64,000 bases of DNA from Opitutaceae bacterium (GTDB lineage Bacteria > Verrucomicrobiota > Verrucomicrobiia > Opitutales > Opitutaceae), in the NCBI GenBank assembly GCA_028688225.1, contig JAQTYQ010000005.1, forward strand, positions 108,541 through 172,540, in the 5' to 3' direction. The notes beneath the pieces are model-generated. The model worked only from the letters and a program-made list of their open reading frames with translations, was not told the DNA's origin and searched no databases. The position numbers and the translations under genes were made by a program. This document shows positions 18,846 through 27,157 of this stretch, piece by piece. Position 1 is the first letter of the stretch, and every line of letters starts with the position of its first letter.

Positions 18846-20102
18846 TTAAACGAGAGCCGGTGCCTTTTTGTGGCCTACATCACTCTCCGCCTCCCGGGCC
18901 AGCATCCAGCCGAGCAGGCCCTGGGCCAGACCGTGACAGGCCGGTTGCGAGGATCCGTCAAATATACCGAGCGCCTTGAGCACGGAGGCTAGACGCGGTG
19001 GCAGGTCACCCATGAACCAATGGAACCAGAGGGGAAAATAGTCCGCTGACGTCCAAGCGGACAGCAATGGCAGAAATCCATCACAGACCAGATTATCAAG
19101 CCGGGTGCCGCCGATGGCCTCAGCCGCGATTTCACAGGCAAAACGAGCGCGCAGTGCCGGCAGATCCAACCGTCTTCGCACCAGCGCCGTCGGCCAAGCC
19201 CTGCCCTCGGGCGGCAGGATCGCAAGCGCATCCGCCAGCTTCAACAGTTGCCCCGGCCAGGTTGGTTGGGCGTGAGTCCAGACGGCATACTGTCCCAGCC
19301 GCACCCGCGGATGATTGGCCGGCCGCAGGCCTTGCCGGCTCCATGCGGCTCTTTCCGCGACGAATAGAGCATCCACTGCGACCGTGCCCCCAGCCCAATC
19401 CGCCAACGGTGCCCGGACGGCCACCTTGAGCATGGGCACCCGGTTGAAACGATAACCGAGAATTTCCAGCGCTGCATGGTGACACGCCTCGTCCCAGCCG
19501 AGCCTTTCGATGCGCCGCCGGGCAAAATGTCCTTTCTGCCGCCAGCGCTCTTCCGCTCGGGCCTGGAGCAAGGCTCGCACCTCGCTGACGGGCCGGCGCG
19601 CCAGCTCCTCGGTGGCATGCCAGTCGGTGCGGCTGGCCAGCGTCTCCACCGCATCCTCGGCGGCATACTCCTCTAGGTCGTGCAGGAGCAGCGGCAGCAG
19701 CACCAGGGTGGGAATGGGAGTGCCGTCCGTCCGGAGCGCCAGTTCGCCGGGCGCAGGCGGGAACAGCACCACATGCAGCACGACGTGATCATAGAGACGG
19801 TCGGCAGCATGGGCATGCGTCGCCCAGTCGCCGGCATGAAGATGCAGTTCCACATCGCCGGCCAGTTCCCGGCCGCCGAGGCACAACCGCGCATCACGAA
19901 AATCCGGCCCACCCAGCAGATTCCAGCGCCCGGACCGCAGCACTTGCAGCGGGCGTCCGTCCTCCGTGGCCGCACGCGTCGAGTCAAATTCGCCGCGCAA
20001 CCAGATCTTCTGCAGCAGTCGCTCCGGGAAGGTGAAGGGACCATAAAGCCCCTGGATTTCCGCCACTTTCCAGTCTGAGGCCGGTTGTGCGGGTATGGGC
20101 AT
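18846..20102 (-). CDS. DUF2851 family protein
   Basis: 418-aa protein of unknown function. Recognisable family pieces: EIQGLYGPFTFPERLLQKIWLRGEFD near the start, a GRWNLLGGPDFRDARL segment, then GDVELHLHAGDWATHAHAADRLYDHVVLHVVL, a metal-site-like acid/histidine-rich strand. Then comes a mainly helical C-terminal half. Members are cytoplasmic and common in Bacteroidota and Verrucomicrobiota. The E-L-H-L-H pattern suggests a nuclease-like or metal-binding fold, but this is inference. I chose the ATG at 20102; a TTG at 20129 would add nine residues without any similarity to support it. It is divergent from the small membrane protein gene at 20238 and runs towards ddl. Confidence 0.85.
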   Translation of the reverse strand: MPIPAQPASDWKVAEIQGLYGPFTFPERLLQKIWLRGEFDSTRAATEDGRPLQVLRSGRWNLLGGPDFRDARLCLGGRELAGDVELHLHAGDWATHAHAADRLYDHVVLHVVLFPPAPGELALRTDGTPIPTLVLLPLLLHDLEEYAAEDAVETLASRTDWHATEELARRPVSEVRALLQARAEERWRQKGHFARRRIERLGWDEACHHAALEILGYRFNRVPMLKVAVRAPLADWAGGTVAVDALFVAERAAWSRQGLRPANHPRVRLGQYAVWTHAQPTWPGQLLKLADALAILPPEGRAWPTALVRRRLDLPALRARFACEIAAEAIGGTRLDNLVCDGFLPLLSAWTSADYFPLWFHWFMGDLPPRLASVLKALGIFDGSSQPACHGLAQGLLGWMLAREAESDVGHKKAPALV

Positions 20103-20237
20103 GACCAAGGGTTTCCTGTCCGGCAGCAAACCACGCCGGTTTTAAAGATCAATCATGTATTCTTTGTTTTAGAACCAAATACTCCTGGAAACTGCTTCGA
20201 GCTTGTGCAGTCAGGAAGAGGAATTCTTGATGGCGGA

Positions 20238-20423
20238 ATGGCCTCTCCCGACCGGCGGCAAATGACGCTCGTGCTCCTTTTGCTCGCGGCGCTCTGCGTG
20301 GTGGTACCGGGAGTTCTTCGAGTCACCGAGATGGCTCTGCGGGAGCTGCGCTTCATGTGGTGGCTGCTGCTGCTGCTCGGCGGCGTCATCTGGCTGCTCT
20401 GGCGGGCCGGGCGCAAACCGTAG
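20238..20423 (+). CDS. Small two-helix membrane protein, unknown
   Basis: 61-aa predicted protein with two hydrophobic segments (about residues 9-25 and 37-53: LVLLLLAALCVVVPGVL and FMWWLLLLLGGVIWLLW) joined by a charged loop (RVTEMALRELR), ending RAGRKP. The positive ends fit an inner-membrane hairpin. I recognise no family. ATG 20238 is chosen because nothing upstream in the longer open frame looks protein-like; an internal Met codon at 20262 is also possible. It sits between the divergent DUF2851 gene and tRNA-Ser. A chance open frame cannot be excluded. Confidence 0.5.
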   Translation: MASPDRRQMTLVLLLLAALCVVVPGVLRVTEMALRELRFMWWLLLLLGGVIWLLWRAGRKP

Positions 20424-20490
20424 GCCGCGGCGCCGGCCCGTGGAGAAAGCTCGACAAGCCCGGGCCCAGGCCAAAGTTATAGCCGATTCC

Positions 20491-20580
20491 GGAGGAGTGG
20501 CTGAGCGGTTTAAGGCACCTGACTTGAAATCAGACGTGGACGCAAGTCCACCGGGGGTTCGAATCCCTCCTCCTCCGCCA
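20491..20580 (+). tRNA. tRNA-Ser (anticodon UGA)
   Basis: 90-nt class II tRNA. The acceptor stem GGAGGAG pairs with CTCCTCC; the D arm is GGCTGAGCGGTTTAAGGC; the anticodon loop is CTTGAAA with TGA; the long variable arm is typical of serine; the T arm carries GGTTCGAATCC; CCA is encoded. Reads UCA and other UCN codons. Its 3' end is repeated downstream (see repeat entries), consistent with use as an integration target. Confidence 0.96.
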
Positions 20581-20750
20581 TTTTTGGCGCGGCGCGCCAA
20601 AAATGAGCGCCCCGTGAAACGGGGCGCAAGCGAAGCATCAGGAGGAGGGATGAGAACCCCGGGGACGGGGGTCGACGGAGCGAGTTCCGCGAGCGCAGAT
20701 GGGACGCGCGCAGCACCTGCCATCGGCAGCCAATCCCTCCTCCTCCGCCA
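20562..20750. repeat. Direct and inverted partial copies of the tRNA-Ser 3' end
   Basis: The last 19 bases of the tRNA (20562-20580, ending CTCCTCCGCCA) recur exactly at 20732-20750. In addition, 20640-20663 is an inverted copy of the T-arm/acceptor region (20551-20574) matching at 21 of 24 bases. The direct copy is what a tRNA-targeting integrase leaves behind. The inverted copy between them is unusual. Confidence 0.8.
20581..20627 (+). terminator. Two stacked hairpins after tRNA-Ser
   Basis: The first stem pairs TTTTTGGCGC with GCGCCAAAAA around GGC (20581-20603). The second pairs GCGCCCCGT with ACGGGGCGC around GAA (20607-20627). Position immediately after the tRNA suggests a terminator or a 3' processing boundary. 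A T-run after the stem is missing on the plus strand, so terminator function is only likely. Confidence 0.5.
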
Positions 20751-20917
20751 GCCCTCGCCAAGCCTACGGCTGGCAGGCCATCTGTCAGCCGAAGTCGACC
20801 GTTGCGGGCAGGATGATTCCCGGCAGAAACCAAGGCGAAAGCGGTGACACTCAGCATAATCGATGGCACTCTAAAACAGGATCGGGCGCAATGCAGGGCT
20901 CCCGTCACTGGACCGCA

Positions 20918-21880
20918 TTACTCGCTTTGTTCAGATTCATGCGTGTAGTTGAACCAAGATACCTTGTGAGATTTGCCATCGGATGTGGGGTCTATGACAA
21001 AAACATGCTTCTTGAGGTTTTTCTGGCTGGTCGCGTACCAAAAGAGAATTGACTGAGCTTTTTCTTTCATTCCAGCACCGGCGAACCATAACACATTATC
21101 GGCCCTTACGCCGAGTAATGACGAGCTCCTGAATTGCTCGGAAAGAGCGCCAGCAATCAGGTCTGGCATAGAAACAAAGTCCTCGATCTGGCGATTCCCG
21201 TTGTCACACGAAGTGGTTCCGCAACGGAGGTGGCCAAGGTCGACGTCCAAGTAACCACTGGAAACCCATGCAAACGCTTTCGTGAGGGCGGTCAGCATGC
21301 CCGGATTGGCCGCAATCTCATCTTGGTCTGTGAACCACCATACGTTCTGTTTTTCATGACCGACGCCAGCCAAAAGGAATCCCGCAAGATGCAACACAGT
21401 GAATGCTTTTTCCAGTACTTCGTTCTTCCAACCCCGAAATACGGAGAACTCTGGATTGGCGAGGTCGAGAGGGCCTAAGGGTGGGAAAAGAGAGGGCGCG
21501 GTCTTACTGATAGCGAAGGAAATGGAGAGCCCATCTAGATCGTCTACCGCGTCCAAGATCGGCCTGAGAAACCTCCGGCGATATACGTCTCCGAGTTTCT
21601 TGTATGACATTCGCCGACCATCGGGCAGGATCTGTTCTCGCAACAACCGCCTCTTTTGTTCCCATGATGCCCACGCCCTATCGCCGGCAAAAAGAAATGA
21701 ATAAACGACGTAAGGCTCATCACTGGATTCGCCACTGTAATCCGAACTGATCAAGAGCGACTGCGAGTCGGCGAATGAGGGAATTGCTGACGGTTTGCCT
21801 AAGAAGTCACTATTGAGAGCATCAAAAATGGTCCCTCGAGGGACATTGACTTTTCTCCAGTTGGGCTGCAAGGGCGGCAT
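20918..21880 (-). CDS. Hypothetical protein with DUF3800-like layout
   Basis: 320 aa, no firm family recognition. The N-terminal strand LISSDYSGESSDEPYVVYSFLFAG, a central WWFTDQDEIAANPGML and the later IEDFVSMPDLIAGALSE place acidic residues where DUF3800 proteins (an RNase H-like, probably nuclease fold) carry theirs: an early D/E-S-G strand, a middle D-x-D/E and a late D before L-I-A-G. This is resemblance by eye, not a search result. No signal peptide or membrane segment, so cytoplasmic. The gene is visibly less GC-rich than ddl or DUF2851. It is the last of three co-directional genes (TcmP, radical-SAM protein, this), 89 bp after the second, next to tRNA-Ser. That suggests joint acquisition. 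Function unknown. Confidence 0.65.
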   Translation of the reverse strand: MPPLQPNWRKVNVPRGTIFDALNSDFLGKPSAIPSFADSQSLLISSDYSGESSDEPYVVYSFLFAGDRAWASWEQKRRLLREQILPDGRRMSYKKLGDVYRRRFLRPILDAVDDLDGLSISFAISKTAPSLFPPLGPLDLANPEFSVFRGWKNEVLEKAFTVLHLAGFLLAGVGHEKQNVWWFTDQDEIAANPGMLTALTKAFAWVSSGYLDVDLGHLRCGTTSCDNGNRQIEDFVSMPDLIAGALSEQFRSSSLLGVRADNVLWFAGAGMKEKAQSILFWYATSQKNLKKHVFVIDPTSDGKSHKVSWFNYTHESEQSE

Positions 21881-21969
21881 GGCTCTTAAGGCGAACGTCG
21901 AAAGCCCACCCCAACCGGCTGCGAAATATGCAACATAGACCGGTAGGATGCCTTATGCCGCAATGGAGA

Positions 21970-23040
21970 TCAAGCAGCGGCAGACCGTGGCCATTCGCTG
22001 ATCCGTTCCCATCTCCGCTCAAGCCAGGCGCGGTATTTCTCAGGCTGCGGCATCGAATCTACGGCCCATTTTGATCCGAGTATCTTATCAGGCCAGAGAT
22101 GGAGACGATTGTTTATGCGCAGATCGCGCGAGATCTCCGTCATCGCCCTTAGAGCTTCGAGAGTATACGCGAGCCAACTCTCGCGCGTAGCAAAAACTTC
22201 GGTGCGCAACATCACTCCGAGCGCTTGGCCCTGCGCCGCGATTCGTTGGACGTTGTCGGCGCGGATATTTATCGGTTCATGGAATATCGTCAGTGGGTCC
22301 ACCTGCTTGATAGCCTGAAGGGTGGAACGCAGGTCCATCGAATCGCACTCAGGATACGTCGGCGCCATGGCCACATAGACGTTCAGACCGGCTGCATGCG
22401 CGGCCTCCAGCGTCGCGAGACGTTGCGACGGCGACGGAGCTCGGGGTTCATAGACCTTGGCCAGATCGTTGCGTAACGTGGGAAGGCTCATTCCGAAAAG
22501 CAGTCGCGGTCCAAAAGACTTGAATAGATCGAAATGCTGGCGCGCCAACGGGCTGCGCGTCATGATCCGGACATTGAGAGTAGATTCATCGCGTATCATT
22601 TCCAAGGCGCGGCGTACCAGCGTGAGGGCTTGCTGTGTCAGTTCCTTCGATCGGGTTGTATTGCGATGGCGAAAGACCTGATATGGGTCCGTAGTCGTGC
22701 AGAGCATCACAGCGCGGTTGCCATCAGCATTGAGCTGTGACCGCGGCGTACGCTCCGCCAGAGCAAGAGACGCCCGGAATTTGCTCTCATCCCATGGCCG
22801 CAAAAGGACATAGTCACCCCATTCGGCGTCGGGATCCTGCACGCCATAGGCGGCGAGCTGCGCCGCTAGCTTATTCGTTGAGGAACTTGGAACGTAACAA
22901 AACCGACATCCATGGCCGCAGCCGACCGCAATATTGAGCGACCAATTCGACAGGCTCTTGTGCACGAAGTGGTTCGCAACAATGACAGCGGGATGCGACC
23001 ATAGACCGACAGGTTCCATTGTGTCCGCGATTAGTTTCAT
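21970..23040 (-). CDS. Radical-SAM (SplB/DUF5131-like) three-cysteine protein
   Basis: 356 aa. A [4Fe-4S]/SAM motif C41-x3-C45-x2-C48 lies in VGCGHGCRFCYVPS. It is followed by a TIM-barrel-like body with TTTDPYQVFR, IMTRSPLARQHFDLFKSFG and GLNVYVAMAPTYPECDS, like spore-photoproduct-lyase-type and phage Gp37/Gp68-like radical-SAM proteins (COG1533 type). The chemistry is presumably SAM cleavage to a 5'-deoxyadenosyl radical acting on an unknown substrate. The start ATG at 23040 overlaps the stop of the TcmP gene by 4 bp (ATGA), so the two are coupled. Radical-SAM or three-Cys proteins of this kind are the known genomic partners of TcmP. Moderate GC and the tRNA-Ser neighbourhood suggest acquisition by transfer. 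Confidence 0.85.
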   Translation of the reverse strand: MKLIADTMEPVGLWSHPAVIVANHFVHKSLSNWSLNIAVGCGHGCRFCYVPSSSTNKLAAQLAAYGVQDPDAEWGDYVLLRPWDESKFRASLALAERTPRSQLNADGNRAVMLCTTTDPYQVFRHRNTTRSKELTQQALTLVRRALEMIRDESTLNVRIMTRSPLARQHFDLFKSFGPRLLFGMSLPTLRNDLAKVYEPRAPSPSQRLATLEAAHAAGLNVYVAMAPTYPECDSMDLRSTLQAIKQVDPLTIFHEPINIRADNVQRIAAQGQALGVMLRTEVFATRESWLAYTLEALRAMTEISRDLRINNRLHLWPDKILGSKWAVDSMPQPEKYRAWLERRWERISEWPRSAAA

Positions 23041-23882
23041 GATCTGCGGTAGTGCGAGAAGATGGCGTTGGCGATTTTTGCTCCGGTCGCGTTATTTGAG
23101 GCGAAGAACAAATAATATAGCTCAGAGTTCCGGGAATTCCTCATCGGCACCGGGTCCGGCACATATGTAAAGCCGCCAGCCCCTCTGAGTCTTCGACCGA
23201 ACGCTTTGGCGAAAGAGTCATTTGCCGCCTTTTCGCGCTCGACGACAGCTTCCTGGCCAAGAAGGGGCCCAAGGAAATTGGACTGGGGATCCGGGGGAAA
23301 CATCGCCTTATGCCAGCTCTCATCACCCCAGAACGCGGTCATCCGCTCCCGCTCTTTCTGGCTGACCTCCGTCAGCGACCACCGCTTAGCGTTGCGGTTC
23401 ATGTCGTTCACTGGGAAATTCAGAAAAATCTCAACCGATTTCATCAGGCCTGCGGTGGCCATAATTTCCCAATGCAGATGCGTCCCATAGGGGTCGAGAA
23501 AACATAGAGCACGCCTGCGCTGCTCATACCTGAACCGTGGGAATACAGTATCCAGCAAGATCCGGTTGCAATCGCCGTGATGGACACTCACGCGCGGATT
23601 TTCGTGAGTGATCTCGCGCAGTCTCGCCACCCGGTCGGGGTCCACATCGATGAAGTGATATTCGTCGAAGGCATGGCTGACATGAAGCGCGTTGACCGGA
23701 CTGCCCGGTACGATTTCACCAGTCGCTTTCCGCTTATGCTCTCCGGCGCCGGCAAAGGCATCGATATACCCACAGCTAAGGAAGGGCTGGTTTTTCAGGA
23801 TCCGTGAGTACTGCTCGGCGTAGGCCCTCAAGATCGCCAGCTTGTCAATCGACCAATCTCCAATCTCGTCTAGGTCGCTCAT
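23037..23882 (-). CDS. tcmP: Three-Cys-motif partner protein TcmP
   Basis: 281 aa. Begins DEIGDWSIDKLAILRAYAEQYSRIL and contains YIDAFAGAGEHKRKATGEIVPGSPVNAL, a methyltransferase-like glycine-rich loop, then FIDVDPDRVARLREI and RRALCFLDPYG, i.e. a Rossmann-type class I fold with motif-I and motif-IV-like segments. These are the features of the TcmP family, named for regular pairing with a three-cysteine (radical-SAM-like) protein, as found here directly downstream with a 4-bp overlap. The family function is not established; the fold suggests nucleotide or SAM binding. As first gene of the three-gene block, its promoter should be within 23883-24185. Confidence 0.85.
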   Translation of the reverse strand: MSDLDEIGDWSIDKLAILRAYAEQYSRILKNQPFLSCGYIDAFAGAGEHKRKATGEIVPGSPVNALHVSHAFDEYHFIDVDPDRVARLREITHENPRVSVHHGDCNRILLDTVFPRFRYEQRRRALCFLDPYGTHLHWEIMATAGLMKSVEIFLNFPVNDMNRNAKRWSLTEVSQKERERMTAFWGDESWHKAMFPPDPQSNFLGPLLGQEAVVEREKAANDSFAKAFGRRLRGAGGFTYVPDPVPMRNSRNSELYYLFFASNNATGAKIANAIFSHYRRS

Positions 23883-24185
23883 GACTCGGTTGTTTTATGG
23901 CGCTGGCCGAGACAATCCTTGGGATGACAAACAGCGCAGGGATTATCCCGCACGACGCGGAGATAATTCAACATTACGTATTCTGCTGCGGCTGTGGAAG
24001 AGAAAACCCTGCGCGAGCGGTAACAATTCATCGCTGCGCCGGTACTTCAGAACAGCGGCAGCTGCGCTTTCTCGGCTGCTTGTGCGATCTCGGCGCGACG
24101 GCGGTTGGGCTTGCAGGCGATTTCTCCTCTGCAATCGCGAGTAAACTCGCTCCTACTCTGCTGGACAGCAGAGCATGAGTCCAAC
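23883..24185. other. 303-bp gap upstream of tcmP
   Basis: No gene supported. It holds the presumed promoter side of the leftward tcmP block, plus a REP-like palindrome and a hairpin (24135-24173). The sequence near 24110-24155 contains two related AATCGC-type half-palindromes. Confidence 0.45.
24135..24173. repeat. REP-like palindrome (GTAGGAGCGAGTTTACTCGCGA type) plus hairpin
   Basis: Read on the minus strand, 24135-24156 is GTAGGAGCGAG-TTTA-CTCGCGA-like, very close to the REP sequences common in Pseudomonas and other genomes (GTAGGAGCGAG...CTCGCGA). It is directly followed by a CTCTGCT-GGAC-AGCAGAG hairpin (24156-24173) similar to the one at 17559-17578. It lies between the island block and yugP and may act as a transcription or mRNA-end signal. 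Confidence 0.7.
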
Positions 24186-24893
24186 TCAGTCGTTCCGCCG
24201 CATCGAGAGCAGCCACAGCAGATGCAGGAGCGCCGTGATGAACGCGGCGACGTAGGTGAGCGCAGCGGCGTTGAGGGTTTCGTTGACGCCCGGCATCTCA
24301 TCGCGGTCGAGAATGCCGAGGCCGACCAGCTCGACTTTCGCGCGGCGGCTGGCATCGAACTCCACCGGCAGCGTGATGAGCTGGAAGAGCGTCAGCACCG
24401 CGTAGCAGATGATGCCGATGTCGAGCATGATGCCGCCGAGTCCGCCGAAAAAGAAACCGGCGATGAAGATGATCGGCAGGATTTGCGAGGTGATCTGCGT
24501 GGCGGGGATCAGCGCCATGCGCGCCTGCAGCGCCTTGTAGCCGACCTTGTGCTGGATGGCGTGACCCGACTCGTGGGCCGCCACCCCCAGCGCGGCCAGG
24601 CTGGTGCCGCGATAGTTCTCGGACGAGAGGCACAGGCGTCTGTGGAGCGGATCGTAATGATCCGTGAGGTGGCCGGGAATCTCGACGATCTCAACGTCGT
24701 CAACGCCGGCCCGGCCCATCACCGCCTCGGCGGCCTCGCGGCCGGTGATGCGACCGCGCGACGGAATCCGCACGTTTTTGCCATAGGCGCTGGACACCCG
24801 CATCTGCGCGTACAGCGCGAAGATGAAAACAAAGATGAACAGCAGGATGAAGACTGGCTGCGGGATGAAGGCGAAAGCCAAGGAGGTGATCAT
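24186..24893 (-). CDS. YugP-type membrane zinc metallopeptidase
   Basis: 235-aa inner-membrane protein. An N-terminal helix (residues 12-28) is followed by the YugP family stretch RVSSAYGKNVRIPSRGRITGREAAEAVM and YDPLHRRLCLSSENYRGTSLAALGVAAHESGHAIQH, with the gluzincin motif H107-E-S-G-H111. Further helices lie at about 127-165 and 208-228, with VEFDASRRAKVELVGLGIL between them, which supplies the acidic ligand region. Length is normal for the family. Biological targets are poorly known. It starts at ATG 24893. It lies 258 bp downstream of a TonB-dependent receptor on the same strand, probably with its own promoter. Confidence 0.9.
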   Translation of the reverse strand: MITSLAFAFIPQPVFILLFIFVFIFALYAQMRVSSAYGKNVRIPSRGRITGREAAEAVMGRAGVDDVEIVEIPGHLTDHYDPLHRRLCLSSENYRGTSLAALGVAAHESGHAIQHKVGYKALQARMALIPATQITSQILPIIFIAGFFFGGLGGIMLDIGIICYAVLTLFQLITLPVEFDASRRAKVELVGLGILDRDEMPGVNETLNAAALTYVAAFITALLHLLWLLSMRRND

Positions 24894-25151
24894 GGTTTTG
24901 TTAAAGAGTGCTTGCTGATGACCAGCAGATCGCGTCCCAAGTTTCTCCCGGGAGCGCGATTATTTGCCCCCAGCACAAATCACGAGGTCCCCGGTTTTTG
25001 CAAGCGGAAGCGTGCGTGCTGGAAACATGCACGCGGGGTGTAATGGGCAACCGAGTCCCGGGAAGTGCGTCAGCCGGGACAGACTTGTACACTCCAGACA
25101 AAATTCGCCCATCATCCTGCGGCCATTGCCCGCCGCACACGATTTATGTTT
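24894..25151. other. 258-bp gap with GC-rich hairpins
   Basis: Between the receptor stop and yugP on the minus strand. A stem pairs GTCCCGG with CCGGGAC (about 25050-25078), and a second pairs GCGTGC with GCACGC (about 25013-25036). I looked for a cobalamin riboswitch because of the BtuB-like receptor and found no B12 box. The stems may be the receptor's terminator or part of the yugP leader. Confidence 0.4.
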
Positions 25152-26996
25152 TCACCACCGGCACGTCATACCGGCGGAAATCTGACGCCGCGCGGCCGGC
25201 ACCGCCGGCACGGTTTGGAAACTCGAATTCCAGAGATTGTCCACCTGCAGCGAGAGATCGAGATTGCGGGCCAGCGGAGGACGGTAAAACAATCCGAGCG
25301 AGGAGATTACCGCGCGGCTGCCACCCATGGTCCGCAGCGGATTGCCCTCCTGGATGCGCGCCTGATTGTCCATGCGCAGCTCAAAACCACCGCCAAGCCG
25401 GGCGACGACCGCCACCGTCAATCGCTGCTTCGGGAAGTTGAGCGCATAAAAACTGGCCGTCACGGTCGCCGGTCCGTAGTCGGCGCTCTTGTGCAGGAAA
25501 GTGTAGCCCACGATGATTTCATAGTGAGGCATGGACCATCGGACGACGGCTTCGGCCCCGACCGTGTCGAGATCGACCGCATTGGCGGTGCGCGCAGTGA
25601 CGCCTTGCTGGAAGGTCCAGTCAACCAAGCGGTCATCGCGCCGGTAGAAGACCGCCACGTGCGTCTGCCAGGCTCCCTGTGTTTCATCGCGGCCAAGTTC
25701 CAGATTGTGGCTCGTGGAACGCCCGAGATTGGGGTTGCCCCGGAAAAGCCCGGCGTTGGGGCTGGAATTCAGGGCCGTGTAGGTGGGCACCTGCGTGGAT
25801 TTGGCATAACTGAAATACAGGCGGCGGGCCCGGCCCCCGGACCGGGTCCCATCCAGGGCCAGCTCCACGAGCGGGGAGACGGCGGAGCCATCCCGGTTGG
25901 TGTCATCATAGGTGATGCCGGTCCGGAGCGTGAGGCGACACCGGTTGCCGAGGAGCCAGTATTTTTCCGGCGTGAAGCCGAGTTTGGCGTAGGTGCGCGT
26001 ATGGAAGCCTCCATAGATCAGCGAAGTGGACTTGAGATCATCGGCGAGCACCGCGGCATTGAAACCGAAAGCCCAAGTGCCAAGATCCTCGTGGCCGGAG
26101 ATCGAGGCGCCGTTCGTCCAGGTGGTGTGCAGGAAGGGAGGCACCGGTCCAACGGGCGCAAAGCGGTTGAAGGCATAGTTGTCCCGGTTGCGCCGCCAGA
26201 AAACACCGGCCTCAAACCAGTCGCCAGGACCCCACTCCAAACGGTGATTGAGCGCCACGAGGACGGTTTTCAGGTTCTCAGTCTCGTTGGAGCCAAACGG
26301 TGTGTAGAGATTGGGCCAGCCGAAGAATTTTGCCTGGTAACCGGCAAAAAGATCGGTCTGCGAAGTGGCGCCGGCCAGTTGCAGCCGCACGTTGTAACGT
26401 TGGAAGCGATGATCGCCGTAGGGCACGGATCCGTCCGAGATGGAGCGCGATACTTCAGCGTCGGCGGCAAAAGTGCGGCCGGCCACGGGGGCGTCGGCCA
26501 CGACGCCTTCGTAGAGGCTGCCGCGGTAGGAATCATACTGGCCGGCCGAGGCGGTCATCTCTCCATGGGACCGGATGCGCCGCCAGTCATAAGCAATGGT
26601 CCCGACGTTGGCGTTGAAACCTCCCAGCGCGTTGTCGACCCCCGTCAGAATGCGCGGCGCCGTGAGCATGGCGGGCGTTACGGGAATCTCTGCAAAATAG
26701 TGTCCGGTCTGCGGATCATAAAGCGCGGCGGCGCCGATCCGGAAACCGGTGTTTTCAAAGATACCGCCGCGAATGCCGATGTCGGCCTGGGCCTCGGCCA
26801 GATTGCGCGCCTGCACGTCGGCCAGCGGCTCAAAGCGAAGCGCGGTGACGGGCATGGCAAAGGTGCCGCTGGGTTCCTGCAACGCCACCCGCGATGAATC
26901 CACCGCAAATTCGGGCAGCTCGAGGGGCGGCTCGGTCGCAAGGATGACGCCCGCGGTGGCCAAAAACAGAAAGGGAAGTCCGGATGCCAATTTCAT
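25152..26996 (-). CDS. BtuB-like TonB-dependent receptor
   Basis: 614-aa outer-membrane receptor. Signal peptide 1-21. A short leader PPLELPEFAVDSSRV follows, then a compact plug (GFRIGAAALYD...LTGVDNALGGFNANVG), then a 20-odd-strand barrel with alternating aromatic patterns and a C-terminal strand ending in TCRW. Barrel motifs RLYFSYAKSTQVPTYTALNSSPNAGLFRGNPNLGRSTSHNLELG are typical of receptors. Total size equals BtuB-type cobalamin receptors and is smaller than siderophore receptors, but the substrate is not shown: no riboswitch, and the cobalamin enzyme gene at 63211 is far away. The plug lacks the usual RIEV.GP.S stretch in clear form. It starts at ATG 26996. Confidence 0.82.
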   Translation of the reverse strand: MKLASGLPFLFLATAGVILATEPPLELPEFAVDSSRVALQEPSGTFAMPVTALRFEPLADVQARNLAEAQADIGIRGGIFENTGFRIGAAALYDPQTGHYFAEIPVTPAMLTAPRILTGVDNALGGFNANVGTIAYDWRRIRSHGEMTASAGQYDSYRGSLYEGVVADAPVAGRTFAADAEVSRSISDGSVPYGDHRFQRYNVRLQLAGATSQTDLFAGYQAKFFGWPNLYTPFGSNETENLKTVLVALNHRLEWGPGDWFEAGVFWRRNRDNYAFNRFAPVGPVPPFLHTTWTNGASISGHEDLGTWAFGFNAAVLADDLKSTSLIYGGFHTRTYAKLGFTPEKYWLLGNRCRLTLRTGITYDDTNRDGSAVSPLVELALDGTRSGGRARRLYFSYAKSTQVPTYTALNSSPNAGLFRGNPNLGRSTSHNLELGRDETQGAWQTHVAVFYRRDDRLVDWTFQQGVTARTANAVDLDTVGAEAVVRWSMPHYEIIVGYTFLHKSADYGPATVTASFYALNFPKQRLTVAVVARLGGGFELRMDNQARIQEGNPLRTMGGSRAVISSLGLFYRPPLARNLDLSLQVDNLWNSSFQTVPAVPAARRQISAGMTCRW

Positions 26997-27157
26997 GGAG
27001 GAAGATGACCCCCACCGATAGATGTCCTCCGGATGCAGGACAAGCCTAAGTTAACCTAGTCTGGCACCACCATTAACAAGCGGTCCCGCCGTCTATCCGG
27101 AATGCGTTGAGCCGCACAGGGCGCCCAGGATAGGGGAACCAGGATCCGAAAAAGGAT

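Noticed and set aside
20440..20908. Open frames across tRNA-Ser on both strands
   Set aside because: They translate the tRNA and its repeats; not genes.
24894..25151. Possible cobalamin riboswitch near the BtuB-like receptor
   Set aside because: It lies downstream of the receptor, has no B12 box, and only generic GC stems are visible.
25065..26897. 610-codon plus-strand frame opposite the BtuB-like receptor
   Set aside because: No recognisable domain; the minus-strand frame has signal peptide and barrel pattern.
27000..27157. Possible riboswitch upstream of the BtuB-like receptor
   Set aside because: I searched the minus strand for a B12 box and for the conserved core and saw neither.
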